This document shows, one piece after another, positions 37,851 to 46,579 of a stretch of DNA of 64,000 bases. Position numbers and translations under genes: made by a program. The notes under the pieces were generated by a model. That model worked only from the letters and a program-made list of their open reading frames with translations, did not search any database and was not told where the DNA came from. The DNA is from Mesorhizobium sp. M1C.F.Ca.ET.210.01.1.1 (GTDB lineage Bacteria > Pseudomonadota > Alphaproteobacteria > Rhizobiales > Rhizobiaceae): positions 124,001-188,000 of the forward strand of contig NZ_SRUU01000011.1 in assembly GCF_004791585.1 (NCBI RefSeq), written 5' to 3'. The first letter of the stretch is position 1; every line of letters starts with the position of its first letter.

Positions 37851-39002
37851 ATGAACAAGTTCTCGCAAAATCCGCCCGTCTCCGAGCCGGCGGTCGAAGT
37901 CTCCCATCAAGGTGAGCCCAAACGCCAGACCGTCCTTGTCCTGCAAGGCGGTGGCGCGCTCGGCGCCTATCAGGCAGGCGTCTACCAGGCGCTTGTCGAA
38001 GGCGGCGTTGAACCGGATTGGGTCATCGGCACCTCGATCGGCGCCATCAACGCCGCGCTGATTGCCGGAAACGAGCCCGGCGATCGGCTGCCGAGGCTCC
38101 AGGAGTTCTGGGAAGGGGTCAGCCGGAGCAGCCCGCTCGACGAGTTTTTCCGGATGATGGTTCCGAGCAACATCTTCGCCAACATGGGCACCGTTATGCG
38201 CGGCATCCCTGGGTTCTTCGAACCGAACCCAAGCGCCGTGTTCGGGGTCAATCACGAAGTCGGCGTCGAGAACGCGTCCTACTACACCACCGATCCGCTG
38301 AAGAGGACGCTGAGCAATCTGATCGACATCGACTACCTCAACGGGCGCCACACGCGGCTGACGGTTGGCGCGGTCAACGTCAACACCAGCGAACTCAAAT
38401 ATTTCGACACGCGCGAGATGGCGCTGTCGGTGGCGCATGTCATGGCGTCGGGCGCCCTGCCGCCGGCGTTTCCGGCCGTCTGCATCGACGGCGAGCCCTA
38501 CTGGGATGGCGGCATCTATTCGAACACGCCGATCGAGGTCGTGCTGGACGAGCGCCCGCGGCGCGACGCGCTGATCTTTGCAGTCAACATGTGGCAGCCC
38601 CGCGCCACCGAACCGAAGTCGATCTGGCAGGTGATGGGGCGGCAGAAGGACCTTCAATACGCCAGCCGCGGCAAGAGCCATGTCGCCCGCCAGGAGCAAC
38701 TGCACCGGCTTCGTCATGTGGTGCGCGAGATGGGAAAGCTGGTGCCGGAGGACCGGCGCGAGGATCCGATGTTCAAGGAGCTCGCGTCCTATGGCTGCCC
38801 TTCGGTCATGCATCTTGTCCGGCTGCTCTCGCCGCGCCTCGACGGCGAGGACCACACCAAGGACATCGACTTCACCCGCTCGGGCATCCGCACCCGCTGG
38901 CAGGCAGGATACGAGCATGGCCAGCGCGTGCTGACGGACAAGCCCTGGGAATGCGACGTCGACATGCTGCAGGGCATCGTCATCCACGAATCGCAAGAGT
39001 GA
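37851..39002 (+). CDS. patatin-like phospholipase with DUF3734 C-terminus
   Basis: A 383-residue patatin hydrolase with intact catalytic machinery: oxyanion loop VLQGGGALGAYQAG near residue 30, nucleophile motif GTSIGAINAAL near residue 62 and Asp in YWDGGIYSNTP near residue 220. The C-terminal third is the DUF3734 extension. It probably hydrolyses an acyl ester or polyester oligomer feeding the adjacent BdhA. It contrasts with the inactive patatin homologue at 30391. Confidence 0.86.
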   Translation: MNKFSQNPPVSEPAVEVSHQGEPKRQTVLVLQGGGALGAYQAGVYQALVEGGVEPDWVIGTSIGAINAALIAGNEPGDRLPRLQEFWEGVSRSSPLDEFFRMMVPSNIFANMGTVMRGIPGFFEPNPSAVFGVNHEVGVENASYYTTDPLKRTLSNLIDIDYLNGRHTRLTVGAVNVNTSELKYFDTREMALSVAHVMASGALPPAFPAVCIDGEPYWDGGIYSNTPIEVVLDERPRRDALIFAVNMWQPRATEPKSIWQVMGRQKDLQYASRGKSHVARQEQLHRLRHVVREMGKLVPEDRREDPMFKELASYGCPSVMHLVRLLSPRLDGEDHTKDIDFTRSGIRTRWQAGYEHGQRVLTDKPWECDVDMLQGIVIHESQE

Positions 39003-39047
39003 TGGGCTCAGGCGCGCTGAAGCCTGGCAGACAGACGGAGAAGACCG

Positions 39048-40442
39048 ATGCAGATCATCACTCCCGGCATGCGGTTGATCCCGGAAGCCGTGCTTGCCAA
39101 CAACGCCGCGCTCTTCCGTACGATCCCGGAGACCCCTTCCCATGCGGACAAGTCACTGCATCGCGTGGTCATCGTCGGCGGCGGCGCAGGCGGACTGGAA
39201 CTGGCGACGCGCCTTGGCCGCAAGTTCGGCAAGCGGCGACTCTCCATCACGCTCGTCGACCGCAACCGCACCCATATCTGGAAGCCGCTTCTGCATGAGG
39301 TGGCATCCGGTGCGCTGAACGCCTCGCACGACGCCGTCGAATACATCGCCCATGCCAGCCGGCACCACTATCGATACCGCATCGGCGAGGTCGTCGGCAT
39401 CGATCGGGCAAAGCGCCAGGTCTTTGTCGCTCCCAGCTTCGATGATGACGGCCGGCAGGTCATACCGCCGCGGGTGCTGGGCTATGACACGCTGGTGCTG
39501 GCCGTCGGCAGCGTCAGCAACGATTTCGGCACGCCGGGTGCTGTGCGCCATGCCATCTCGCTCGATACGGCCGAGCAGGCCGCCCGCTTCAACAAGCGCA
39601 TGATAGACGCATGCCTGCGCGCCAATGCGCAGTACGAGCAGCTGTCGCCCGGTCAGCTCCATTGCGTCATCGTCGGCGCCGGCGCAACCGGCGTCGAACT
39701 GGCCGCGGAACTGCACAAGTCGATGCGTGAAATTGCGTCGCACAATCTCGACAATATCGATTTCGAGAGGTTGATCCGCATCACCATCGTCGAGGCCGGG
39801 CCGCGCATCCTGCCGGCGCTTCCCGAACACATGGCGCGTGCTTCGGCACGCCTACTGATCAAGCTGGGTGTGCAGATACGCTGCGGCATCAAGGTCACCG
39901 AAGTGACCGAGGACGGCATCAGGCTTGGCGAAAAGCTGTTTGTGCCGGCCGAGCTCGTGGTCTGGGCGGCCGGGATCAAGGCGCCGGATTTCCTGAAAAC
40001 CCTCGATGGCCTCGAAACCGACCGTATCAATCGCCTGGTGGTGGACAAGACCTTGCGTTCTGTCGGGGACGTGAACGTGTTCGCGATCGGAGACTGCGCG
40101 AACTGCGTGCTGCCGGGCGAGGGCGATGCCTTGCCGCCCCGAGCCCAGACAGCACACCAGCAGGCGGATCATCTGGTGAGGGTGATCGCCGCGCGCCTTT
40201 CGGGACAAGCTGCGCCGGCCTTCCGCTACCGCGACTACGGGTCGCTCGTGTCGCTCGCCGATTACGGCGCATTCGGCAGTCTGATCGGCGGGCTGAAGAT
40301 CGAGGGTCTGCTGGCGAGGCTTGCCTATCGCTCGCTGCACAAGATGCATCTCAAGGCGGTGCACGGCCTCGCAAAGACCGCGTTGGATTCGATCGGCGAG
40401 ATGGTGGTCAGGCGCGCCAGACCGCGGATCAAGCTCCACTAG
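39048..40442 (+). CDS. NADH dehydrogenase type II-like FAD oxidoreductase
   Basis: A 464-residue flavoprotein of the NDH-2 family, which passes electrons from NADH to quinone without proton pumping. The FAD motif HRVVIVGGGAGGLELATRLG is at ~39-58, the NAD motif CVIVGAGATGVELAAEL is near 205, and the C-terminus (FRYRDYGSLVSLADYGAFG, ending RRARPRIKLH) matches the membrane-anchoring region. An N-terminal extension of about 38 residues precedes the fold. GGAGAAG lies upstream of the ATG. Confidence 0.84.
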   Translation: MQIITPGMRLIPEAVLANNAALFRTIPETPSHADKSLHRVVIVGGGAGGLELATRLGRKFGKRRLSITLVDRNRTHIWKPLLHEVASGALNASHDAVEYIAHASRHHYRYRIGEVVGIDRAKRQVFVAPSFDDDGRQVIPPRVLGYDTLVLAVGSVSNDFGTPGAVRHAISLDTAEQAARFNKRMIDACLRANAQYEQLSPGQLHCVIVGAGATGVELAAELHKSMREIASHNLDNIDFERLIRITIVEAGPRILPALPEHMARASARLLIKLGVQIRCGIKVTEVTEDGIRLGEKLFVPAELVVWAAGIKAPDFLKTLDGLETDRINRLVVDKTLRSVGDVNVFAIGDCANCVLPGEGDALPPRAQTAHQQADHLVRVIAARLSGQAAPAFRYRDYGSLVSLADYGAFGSLIGGLKIEGLLARLAYRSLHKMHLKAVHGLAKTALDSIGEMVVRRARPRIKLH

Positions 40443-40460
40443 GCATGGCGGAGTCGGTCA

Positions 40461-41807
40461 ATGGAAAAGTATGACGTGGTGATCCTTGGCGGCGGCAATG
40501 CTGGAATGGGCGTTACGGTCGCGACCCGCGCCGCCGGGCTTTCCGTTGCCATGATAGAGGCCCGCGACCTCGGCGGCACCTGCCCCAATCGCGGCTGCAC
40601 GCCGAAGAAGGTACTGGTTGCAGCAGCCCACGGGCTCGACGAGATCGAACGCGCCGATCGTCATGCGATCACGGTCGATACCCCGAGACTTGACTGGCGC
40701 GCCCTGATCGAGCGGGAGAAGGCAATAATCAGGGACATTCCGTCCCGCCTGTCCGGATTGATGGCCAGGCGAGGCGTCGATGTCATCCACGGTGAGGCTT
40801 CTTTTGTCGGCAGCAACGCCATCCGCGTCGATGGACGAGAACTGGAGGCCAGGAACATCGTCATCGCCACCGGCTCAAAGCCGCGCTCGCTGCCGATCCC
40901 GGGCGCCGAGCACCTGACGACTTCCGACGATGTCCTGAACGATCCTGTGTTGCCTCGCTCGGTCGTTTTCATTGGCGGCGGCGTCATCGCCTTCGAGCTT
41001 GGCCACGTCTACGCGTGCGCCGGCGTTGAGGTCACGATTCTCGAAGCGCTGCCGCATTTGCTCGGGGGTTTCGATGTCGACGCCGTCGAACAGATCCGAG
41101 CCGAAAGCGAGCGCATCGGTATACGCATACGCACCCTGGCCTGGGTCAAGAGGATCGACAAGGCTGGCGGACGACTGCGTGTCACTTTCGTGGCGGACGG
41201 TGCTGAGTGCGCGGTGGATGCGGACAGGGTTGTCAATTGCGCCGGGCGCGTGGCCAATGTCGACGGGCTCGATCTTGGTGCTGGCGTGATCGTGCATCGC
41301 GAAGGCCGGATCGAAATCGACGATCATCTGAGGTCCCGCTCCAATCCCGATGTCTATATCTGCGGTGACGCGGTGTGGAACTCTCCGCAGCTTTCGCCGA
41401 TAGCGACTTATGAGGGGAGCATCGTTGGCCGAAACATCGTAGACGGCCCGAAGCATCGGCCCGACTACAGTCATATCCCGGCGTGCCTCTACAGCATTCC
41501 GGCCGTGGCAAGTGTCGGACTGACCGAAGCCAAGGCGAGGGAACGGGGCCTCGGCGTCAAGGTCCATATCAACAACATGCAAGACTGGCTCACGGCGAGG
41601 ACCTATGCCGAGACGGTGGCGTGGTCGAAGATCATTGTCGAGGATGCGACGGACAGGATCGTCGGCGCTCACATGGTCGGCCATGCCGGCGAGGAACTGA
41701 TCCACATCTTCGCGCTTGCCATGAAACACGCCATCACGGCATCGCAGCTTGCCGACATGGTCTACGGCTTTCCGACTTTTTCCGCCGATATCAGGAACAT
41801 GTTGTAA
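40461..41807 (+). CDS. pyridine nucleotide-disulfide oxidoreductase (glutathione/mercuric reductase-like)
   Basis: A 448-residue class I flavoprotein disulfide reductase. FAD motif VVILGGGNAGMGVTVA at the N-terminus is followed by redox-active cysteines Cys41 and Cys46 (GGTCPNRGCTPKK); the NAD motif VFIGGGVIAFELGH lies near residue 172 and the dimer domain ends with HAITASQLADMVYGFPTFS. The C-terminal His-Pro-Thr of classical glutathione reductase is replaced by FPTFS, more like broad-specificity or mercury-reductase-like members. Substrate unknown. It follows the NDH-2-like gene by 18 bases. Confidence 0.83.
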   Translation: MEKYDVVILGGGNAGMGVTVATRAAGLSVAMIEARDLGGTCPNRGCTPKKVLVAAAHGLDEIERADRHAITVDTPRLDWRALIEREKAIIRDIPSRLSGLMARRGVDVIHGEASFVGSNAIRVDGRELEARNIVIATGSKPRSLPIPGAEHLTTSDDVLNDPVLPRSVVFIGGGVIAFELGHVYACAGVEVTILEALPHLLGGFDVDAVEQIRAESERIGIRIRTLAWVKRIDKAGGRLRVTFVADGAECAVDADRVVNCAGRVANVDGLDLGAGVIVHREGRIEIDDHLRSRSNPDVYICGDAVWNSPQLSPIATYEGSIVGRNIVDGPKHRPDYSHIPACLYSIPAVASVGLTEAKARERGLGVKVHINNMQDWLTARTYAETVAWSKIIVEDATDRIVGAHMVGHAGEELIHIFALAMKHAITASQLADMVYGFPTFSADIRNML

Positions 41808-41947
41808 CGAATTGAGGTCTGGCGGCGAACGGAATACGAACCTCGCCCGCTTTGATGCGCGCAAGGCATCAAAACCATGCAAGAAAAACATGGCCGTGGC
41901 CGGGGGGCTTCGATGATAGGCTGCGTCAGATCGATGAAAGTGCAGAA

Positions 41948-42652
41948 ATGGCCGCCGACGACCAGCCCATGACATTTGAACAGGCCGTCCAGGCAGCCGT
42001 CGAACTTGATGCGCCTCTCAACGAGCGGCTGGCGGTGATTGCCGCGGCGGTCCGACGGATCGACGCGAATTTCGCCGATGCGGTAGACCGCCTGGTGGAA
42101 CGCCTGGAGAAACAGGGCGCCGGAGCAGCGGCGCCAACTCCGGGCGATGTCATGCCGCCGTTCCTGCTGCCGGACGACGAGGGCAGGCTGGTTGGCTTGG
42201 CCGACGTCCTGCTCGGGGGGCCCGCTGTGATCACCTTCCAGCGCGGGCATTGGTGCCCTTACTGCCGTTTGAACGCGATCGGCATCGTCGAAGTCCAGCA
42301 GGAGATCGCGGCTTTGGGCGGGCAAATCGTGGCGATCATGCCCGAGCGAGGCAAATTCGCCAGGGCGATGAAGGCCGCGGTTGGCGCAAGCTTCCCCTTC
42401 CTGGCCGATATGGACAATGGCTACGCACTGTCTCTCAACCTGGCGATTTGGATCGGGGCCGAGATGGAGCGGTTAATGGGCGTTGCCTACGACCTCCCAA
42501 GCTACCAGGGCAACTCCAGTTGGTTCTTGCCGATCCCTGCGACCTTCATCGTTGGGACGGATGGCGTCATCACGGATCGCTTTGTCGATCCCGATTACCG
42601 CCGACGCATGGACATTGACGACCTGATCGCCGCGCTCAGGCGGGCTCGCTGA
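41948..42652 (+). CDS. peroxiredoxin-like redoxin (AhpC/TSA family)
   Basis: A 234-residue thioredoxin-fold protein with a CPYC motif (Cys103, Cys106; ITFQRGHWCPYCRLN) and an alpha-helical N-terminal extension of about 60 residues. It resembles peroxiredoxin-like proteins of the AhpC/TSA family that reduce peroxides. The open frame begins at 41852, but ATG 41948 is preferred because the family begins with the EQAVQ helix. It follows the disulfide reductase and overlaps the convergent LysR gene by 17 bases. Confidence 0.78.
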   Translation: MAADDQPMTFEQAVQAAVELDAPLNERLAVIAAAVRRIDANFADAVDRLVERLEKQGAGAAAPTPGDVMPPFLLPDDEGRLVGLADVLLGGPAVITFQRGHWCPYCRLNAIGIVEVQQEIAALGGQIVAIMPERGKFARAMKAAVGASFPFLADMDNGYALSLNLAIWIGAEMERLMGVAYDLPSYQGNSSWFLPIPATFIVGTDGVITDRFVDPDYRRRMDIDDLIAALRRAR

Positions 42653-43541
42653 CGCCGAAGGGCGACCAGTCCGTTGACCTCAACAGGTTGAGCAGCGTCG
42701 CGGCCACCGGAGATCTGTGCCGCCCGGCAACCGCGTAGACGGAGACGATCCGCGAAACATCGAGATCGCGAAGCTTGAGCCGGCGCGTGTTCGGCGACCG
42801 GGGTGCCGTCAGAGAGACGAATCCAACGCCGGCGTTGGCCTCGAGCAGCGCGAGAAGGTCCTGGTCGGTCTCGACTTCGTGCGCGGTTCGAGGCGTAAGG
42901 CCTTTGGCAGACAGCGAGCGCGACAGTTCCTCGCTCGTTTCCCAATCGATGCGGCTTAGAACCGGTTCGGCGGCCAGCTGGTTCAAGGCGACATCGGCTT
43001 CGTTGCGTCGGGCCAGCGGATGATCGGAATTTACGGCGAGTTCTATCCCTTCCTGAAACAGCGGCCATACGTCGAGGCGATCCCACGCCTGTCCGAGCGG
43101 GCCGGCAACAGCCAGCTCGACGTCACCGCTTTTCAATGCATCGACCACGGCGGCCGGCGAGCCACGGTTGATCTTGAGGTGGACGCCGGGATAGGCCCGG
43201 AAAAGCTCCGTGAAAGGCGAAACCAGCAGCGCAATATTGATGCTGTTGGAAATCGTCACGTTGAGAGGCGCGACGTCGCTGCTTTGCACGGCCTTGGCCA
43301 ACGATTTGGCGGACGTGGCCGCATCATAGCACTGCTGCAGCAGCGGCAGCATACGCCGCCCAAGTTCCGTCAGGTGCGAGTGCTGGCGCTCGCGCCGAAG
43401 CAGTTCTCCGCCCAATTCCTCTTCGAGCGTCTTGATCGCACGCGTGAGCGCCGGCTGCGTGACGTTGCATTCCTCGGCCGCTCTGGTGAAATTCAACGTA
43501 TTCGACAGGGCCAAAAAATAGCGGACCTGCTGCATCTCCAT
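42636..43541 (-). CDS. LysR family transcriptional regulator
   Basis: A 301-residue LysR protein with HTH segment MQQVRYFLALSNTLNFTR and CNVTQPALTRAIKTLEEELGG. It closely resembles the two other LysR proteins at 32390 and 35862. It is convergent with the redoxin gene and overlaps its 3' end. Candidate targets are the redox genes to its left or the acyl-CoA ligase region to its right. Confidence 0.87.
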   Translation of the reverse strand: MEMQQVRYFLALSNTLNFTRAAEECNVTQPALTRAIKTLEEELGGELLRRERQHSHLTELGRRMLPLLQQCYDAATSAKSLAKAVQSSDVAPLNVTISNSINIALLVSPFTELFRAYPGVHLKINRGSPAAVVDALKSGDVELAVAGPLGQAWDRLDVWPLFQEGIELAVNSDHPLARRNEADVALNQLAAEPVLSRIDWETSEELSRSLSAKGLTPRTAHEVETDQDLLALLEANAGVGFVSLTAPRSPNTRRLKLRDLDVSRIVSVYAVAGRHRSPVAATLLNLLRSTDWSPFGVSEPA

Positions 43542-43684
43542 GAACTTTCGCCCCCTCAGCGAAATGGTCTATCAGCGACTATGCATGTTCGCAGGCTAAC
43601 GCATTCGCGCGGTCTCGGCAAAGCATGGCCAGTCTGAATGTCTGCTTTCGTCATGCCGCCCAGCGTGCAAAGCAGGACTTGGTC

Positions 43685-44030
43685 TCATACGTTGCGCTCT
43701 TCGGTAGAAATTTCCCGTAGCCAATCACGCAAAAGCTCTGCTGCCGGCGACAGCGTCCGGTGGTCGTTCCACGTCATGTAGTACCCTCCCAAGGCGGGCA
43801 GCTCGAGGTCGGTAATCTTGACGAGCTTGCCTTCGTCAACCAAGTGCCGCACCAAGCGGTGCCAACCCACGGCAACCCCCTGATTGGCCTGGGCAGCCTG
43901 CAACGCCACGAAGACCTTACCGAATCTTCGACCACGAAGTGGCCCGTGTGTAATTCCGCAACGACGCATGATCTCGTCCCAACTCGACCAATCAGGGTCG
44001 ACCCAATCCACATGCAAGAGCGGCAGGTCA
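43685..44030 (-). pseudogene. LysR effector-domain remnant
   Basis: About 115 C-terminal residues of a LysR (GcvA-like) substrate-binding domain are readable: LPLLHVDWVDPDWSSW, then GKVFVALQAAQANQGVAVGWH and HLVDEGKLVKITDLELP. No DNA-binding domain lies upstream in any frame; instead a different protein's remnant abuts. This is a truncated gene, not a functional regulator. Confidence 0.65.
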
Positions 44031-44070
44031 GGAAGGGATCCAGCGGTCGCGTCGGAGTGCTCCCAGCCAG

Positions 44071-44220
44071 GGTGCCCGAGCGCAACGCATGCACAATGCC
44101 GCGCGACGACAGCGGATCGGCGGCGAACAAGCTGTCGCCCGCCGCGACCCAGCGCTCGCCTGCGGCCGGATCGATCGTGGCGGTTCCCGCCGACCTCCCC
44201 ATGTCGAGTTGAGCGGCCAT
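44071..44220 (-). pseudogene. remnant of an FAD-dependent oxidoreductase/halogenase-like protein
   Basis: In a second frame, about 45 residues read as the FAD-binding C-terminal part of a tryptophan-halogenase/geranylgeranyl-reductase-like flavoprotein: ERWVAAGDSLFAADPLSSRGIVHAL. The motif GDxxxxxDPLSSxGI is diagnostic of that fold. No N-terminus is visible. It ends where the LysR remnant begins, so a deletion joined two decayed genes. Confidence 0.6.
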
Positions 44221-44369
44221 CCCAAGTGAAAGCATGCGAGGGATACGAGCTGGCGAACCTTCCGCTAACATTTTGATTCTGCATCAAAACATTGGTCCTT
44301 CCAGGCCCCGAAAGCAGGCGGGTGGCCTGTGAACCCATAAACCAATCAAAGATAAATCGTGCCGCCGGG

Positions 44370-45989
44370 CTACTGCTCGGCCTTCAGCCTGAAGCGTTGG
44401 ATCTTGCCGGTCTGGGTCTTGGGAAGCGCGTCGGTGAACTTGATCGATCGCGGGTATTTGTAAGGCGCTATCGTTGCCTTGACATGGTCCTGCAACAGCC
44501 GTCGCTCCAGGTCGCCCGGCTCTACCCCGGCGGCCAGGACAACGTGGGCCTCGACGATTTGGCCACGGTCGAGGTCGGGCATGCCGACGACGACGCATTC
44601 CTTGACATGGGGGTGGGAGAGCAATGCCGCCTCGACCTCGGGGCCCGCGATGTTGTAGCCGGCGGAGATTATCATGTCATCCGAGCGGGCGGCGAAATGG
44701 AAATAGCCATCCTCGTCCTGGAAGAAGGAATCGCCGGTCAGGTTCCAGCCTTCGCGCACATAATCTCTCTGGCGCGGATCGTTTAGATAGCGGCAGCCCG
44801 TCGGACCGCGCACTGCAAGTCGACCGATCTCGCCGCGCGGCAGGTCGTTCATGTCGGCGTCGACGATTCGGGCCTCGTAACCGGCAACCGGACGCCCGGT
44901 TCGGCCAGGCGCCAGGTCGTCGAGCCGATTGGAAATGAAGATATGCAGCATCTCCGTCGCGCCGATGCCATCCACGATCGGCCTGCCGGTCCGCTGCACC
45001 CACGCTTCGAACACCGGCGCGGGAAGGGTCTCGCCGGCGGAGACCGCAATCCGCAGCGACGAAAGGTTGGCGCCCTCGTCGAGAGCGGCGATCATCGCCC
45101 GGTACGCGGTCGGAGCGGTGAACACGATAGTGGCGCCATATTTTTCGATGATCTCGATCATGTTGGTGGGAGAGGCATATTCAAGCAGCGTCGCCGCGGC
45201 GCCGAAGCGGAGCGGGAAGATCGCAAGGCCGCCGAGGCCAAAGGTGAAAGCGATGGGCGGCGATCCGACGAAGATATCCTGCGGCGTGACCTGCAGCACC
45301 TCACGCGCATAGCCGTCGGCAATGATCAGCAGATCCCGGTGAAAGTGCATCGTCGCCTTCGGCAACCCGGTGGTGCCCGACGTGAACCCGAGGAGGGCGA
45401 CATCGTCACGCCCGGTTGCGACGCAGTCGAATACGACCGGCTTGTCGAGCGCCGCCCTGTCCAGTTCGGCGTCATGATTGGCCGTGCCGTCGAAGCCGAC
45501 CACCTGCTTGAGGAACCGGCTGTTCTTGGCGCAGGCCACCATCTCGTCCATCAGTCTTGTATCGCACAGCGCCAGCGCGATCTCGGCCTTGTCCACGATC
45601 TGCGACAACTCGCCGGATCGCAGCATCGGCATGGTGTTGACCACGACCGCGCCCGCCTTGGTGGCAGCCAGCCAGCACGCCACCATCGCCGGGTTGTTGG
45701 CGGAGCGGATCAGCACGCGGTTGCCAGGCCGCACGCCGTAATTTTCGACGAGCGCGTGCGCGAGACGATTGGTCCAGTCGGACAGTTCCTTGTAGGTCCT
45801 GCGGCGGCCGTTGCCGATGAGCGCAACGTGGTCGCCAAGGCCGCGCTCGACCTGCCGGTCGGTCAGTTCGAAACCGATATTCAGATGTTCCGGATAGTCG
45901 AACCCGTCGAGCAGCAGCGTCGGCCACTGATCGGCCGGCGGAAGGTTGTCACGCGCGAACGTGTCGACATGCGCAGAGCGACCGAGCAT
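44370..45989 (-). CDS. acyl-CoA ligase (benzoate/2-aminobenzoate-CoA ligase-like)
   Basis: A 539-residue AMP-forming ligase that adenylates a carboxylic acid and couples it to CoA. The ATP motif LLGFTSGTTGLPKATMH lies near residue 190, followed by VDGIGATEMLHIF, LTGDSFFQDEDGYFHFAARSDDMI with the ribose-binding Asp, and the catalytic Lys near the end (PKTQTGKIQR). The sequence is like benzoate-CoA or 2-aminobenzoate-CoA ligases, although fatty and aryl acids cannot be separated by eye. The ATG at 45989 follows GGAGGG seven bases upstream. No beta-oxidation partners are nearby. Confidence 0.83.
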   Translation of the reverse strand: MLGRSAHVDTFARDNLPPADQWPTLLLDGFDYPEHLNIGFELTDRQVERGLGDHVALIGNGRRRTYKELSDWTNRLAHALVENYGVRPGNRVLIRSANNPAMVACWLAATKAGAVVVNTMPMLRSGELSQIVDKAEIALALCDTRLMDEMVACAKNSRFLKQVVGFDGTANHDAELDRAALDKPVVFDCVATGRDDVALLGFTSGTTGLPKATMHFHRDLLIIADGYAREVLQVTPQDIFVGSPPIAFTFGLGGLAIFPLRFGAAATLLEYASPTNMIEIIEKYGATIVFTAPTAYRAMIAALDEGANLSSLRIAVSAGETLPAPVFEAWVQRTGRPIVDGIGATEMLHIFISNRLDDLAPGRTGRPVAGYEARIVDADMNDLPRGEIGRLAVRGPTGCRYLNDPRQRDYVREGWNLTGDSFFQDEDGYFHFAARSDDMIISAGYNIAGPEVEAALLSHPHVKECVVVGMPDLDRGQIVEAHVVLAAGVEPGDLERRLLQDHVKATIAPYKYPRSIKFTDALPKTQTGKIQRFRLKAEQ

Positions 45990-46118
45990 TGGCAAACCCT
46001 CCATCCGTCGAGAAACTGCCATGGACAGACCTGCCGACGGTGGCACGACGATCCCATTATTTCAAGCTTAAAACGATCCGGCGCCAGATTGGGTTGAGAG
46101 GGGGAGCAAGCGGCCGCG

Positions 46119-46418
46119 ATGGTGTGGGCCAAGGGCGCGAATTTCGTCACCGCAGACGCAAGGATGTCACAGGTTGGCGACGCTTATTTGCTGGCATCGA
46201 GTTTCGGGAACGACTTCTCGAAAATGCTTGTGACCGGCAAGACTCCCTTCAAGGGACTGCCCAAGCTTCCATCCTACCAGAAGCTGAAATCCAACCTTGG
46301 CGGCAAACCGAAATATCCCGCCTGCGAAAGATTCGGCCGGGACCCGGGACTGATCGATTTCGCAGCGTCCCAGGTAGGACTCCCACCGTCCTGGACGGAC
46401 AAACCGCTCCGACAGTAG
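46119..46418 (+). CDS. hypothetical protein, 99 residues
   Basis: An open frame of 99 residues starting at ATG 46119 after a GGGGGAG stretch about ten bases upstream, with an in-frame stop just ahead of it. The protein is not recognised; it contains many Lys, Gly and aromatic residues (DAYLLASSFGNDFSKML, LPSYQKLKSNLGGK) and no signal peptide. It lies between the acyl-CoA ligase and pqqE on the opposite strand. It could be a real small gene or a decayed C-terminus. Confidence 0.45.
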   Translation: MVWAKGANFVTADARMSQVGDAYLLASSFGNDFSKMLVTGKTPFKGLPKLPSYQKLKSNLGGKPKYPACERFGRDPGLIDFAASQVGLPPSWTDKPLRQ

Positions 46419-46579
46419 GTCCAGGTGAATTCGAGCGAGAACCGACCAGCGATTGCCACGAAGATCGAACTTGCGGAAGAAGCGGGTGTATCAGATCCGG
46501 CGTCGGCGGATCCAAACACCCGACTGCAGAGTGGGGCGAACCTGGGCGCCGACGTGTGAGGCCGGGGAGTCGTAGCTGA

